Origin: Euglena gracilis | Lineage: Eukaryota; Euglenida; Euglenophyceae; Euglenales | Direction: 5' to 3' | DNA length: 64,000 nt | Assembly: GCA_039621445.1 (NCBI GenBank) | Contig: CP154954.1 | Coordinates: 58,920,701 to 58,984,700 of the forward strand | Shown here: positions 62,978-64,000 of the stretch, one piece after another | How the letters are laid out: the number at the start of each line of letters is the position of its first letter | How positions within the stretch are numbered: the first letter of the stretch is position 1 | The notes under the pieces: model-generated | What the model saw: only the letters and a program-made list of their open reading frames with translations | What the model was told of the DNA's origin: nothing | Database searches by the model: none | Translations under genes and position numbers: made by a program

Positions 62978-63086
62978 CTGACCCTGGCGCAACCCCACGT
63001 TGGGCAGCCTCAAAACTACTCATCGGCGTGAATGTGGAATTCAGGGTGACAAACAAAAAACCATTGCCCACAGACGCACATGTATT

Positions 63087-63102
63087 TATACATATACATA
63101 TG

Positions 63103-63183
<81 letters not shown>

Positions 63184-63184
63184 G

Positions 63185-63266
<82 letters not shown>
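63087..63266 (+). repeat. (CATATA)n microsatellite
   Basis: About 30 hexamer units with a TATGTATA and a TATGCATA variant. Generates spurious Tyr/Ile/His frames on both strands. Confidence 0.95.
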
Positions 63267-63267
<1 letters not shown>

Positions 63268-63289
63268 TATAAAATATACACATAAAAAT

Positions 63290-64000
63290 GTTTCATATGA
63301 TGGTGGGACGTGAAGGTGCAATTCTGCAAGATAAAATTTCTTGCGAATACAACACTTGAACGACCGGAGAGATTGGATTAAACTGCACATGCTAATGGCA
63401 GTTTAACACACCCAACAGTCGGGCAACGGTTCACGCAGCCCAAAGCGGGCGCTGGCCCCTCGTGGGTCGGCTGCCCGTTGCCCAACGTCCCGGCCTCCAC
63501 GCTGCCGCCGGCCGCCGCAGTTCGGGCCCGCCGCCAGGGTTTGATCCAGGGTAGGCGGCCGGGCGGGGGTTAGGCCGGACCCCCCTCAGGGGGACACCCC
63601 TGCCACCGCCCCTTCCGAAGCAAATCCTCCCTCCGGACAAATCAGCGAGTACGGGAACAGAAGAAAAAAAAGTTGACTTTTTCGACTCCGGGCGAAAGAA
63701 AAATCCGAAAACGATTCCTTCGCACGTTTGTGATCCGAAACCAGGAAAGATGCGTGCAATCTTTTCAACTCAAAAAATGTGTTTTTTACCCAAAAAATAA
63801 AAATTTTCAGAAAAACGTCAAGAGACAGGCCAGTGGGCACAAGGGTAGGAGACAGGTCCCCATGGGGACATATTATCAGGGACAGAGGGTGGAGGACAGT
63901 TTCCCTGGGGGGGCTCAGGGTTTGATATAAGGACAGGTGGGGGGAGGTGGTCCGGACCCCCCCCCCCCGCAGGCCAGGAGGGGGGGTGGGGGGAACCCCC
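63290..64000. other. No gene recognised
   Basis: A GC-rich island lies at about 63435-63600, then AT-rich DNA, then a GGGGACAT/ACAGGT-type purine-biased stretch to the end. No frame carries a recognisable domain. Confidence 0.4.

Noticed and set aside
63000-63390. Tyr/Ile/His repeat proteins
   Set aside because: Products of the (CATATA)n microsatellite.

Overview
The window is nuclear DNA of a eukaryote, most likely a unicellular alga or other protist. The lineage cannot be fixed from the sequence. The evidence is a spliced housekeeping gene with short GC-rich exons, large repeat-filled introns, and several classes of eukaryotic retroelement. There is no bacterial-style operon. Long G or C homopolymer runs are scattered through all non-coding DNA.

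Layout. 1-3.8 kb: a hAT-type MITE with perfect 8-bp target duplications (767-1278), a broken non-LTR reverse transcriptase (minus strand) and a possible decayed retropepsin. 3.85-11.9 kb: an apparently intact, very GC-rich LINE with two overlapping ORFs (ORF2 = APE endonuclease, RT, RNase H, zinc knuckle), an 18-bp target-site duplication and a 3'-terminal hairpin. 12.5-25.9 kb: a decayed DIRS/PAT-like tyrosine-recombinase retrotransposon (copy A), split by a nested LTR element arranged LTR-internal-LTR-internal-LTR (14564-23748) that has no pol gene. 26.2-32.6 kb: two ~465-bp direct repeats enclosing unrecognised plus-strand ORFs. 32.6-36.2 kb: a minus-strand DIRS relic (copy C). 36.3-40.7 kb: a nearly complete DIRS-like element (copy D) with 68-bp inverted terminal repeats and gag-like, RT, RNase H and recombinase domains broken by frameshifts. 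40.7-42.1 kb: terminal-repeat debris.

42.1-57.8 kb, minus strand: a gene that no single open reading frame reveals. Twelve short exons, separated by introns of up to about 4.8 kb, encode an EBP1/PA2G4 homologue (a catalytically dead methionine-aminopeptidase-fold protein of growth control and ribosome biogenesis). Its introns carry four arrays of a 43-bp palindromic satellite, three copies of a long hairpin repeat, tRNA-like modules and G-rich simple repeats. Most of the apparent ORFs in this region come from the satellite.

57.8-64 kb: G-run hairpin elements, a copy of an intronic dispersed repeat, a long CATATA microsatellite, and three or four GC-rich islands with splice-like borders on the minus strand that probably belong to a second, unrecognised gene.

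The main results are the reconstructed EBP1 gene, the nested retroelement stratigraphy (LTR tandem inside a DIRS element) and the unidentified ORF block at 27.7-31.4 kb.
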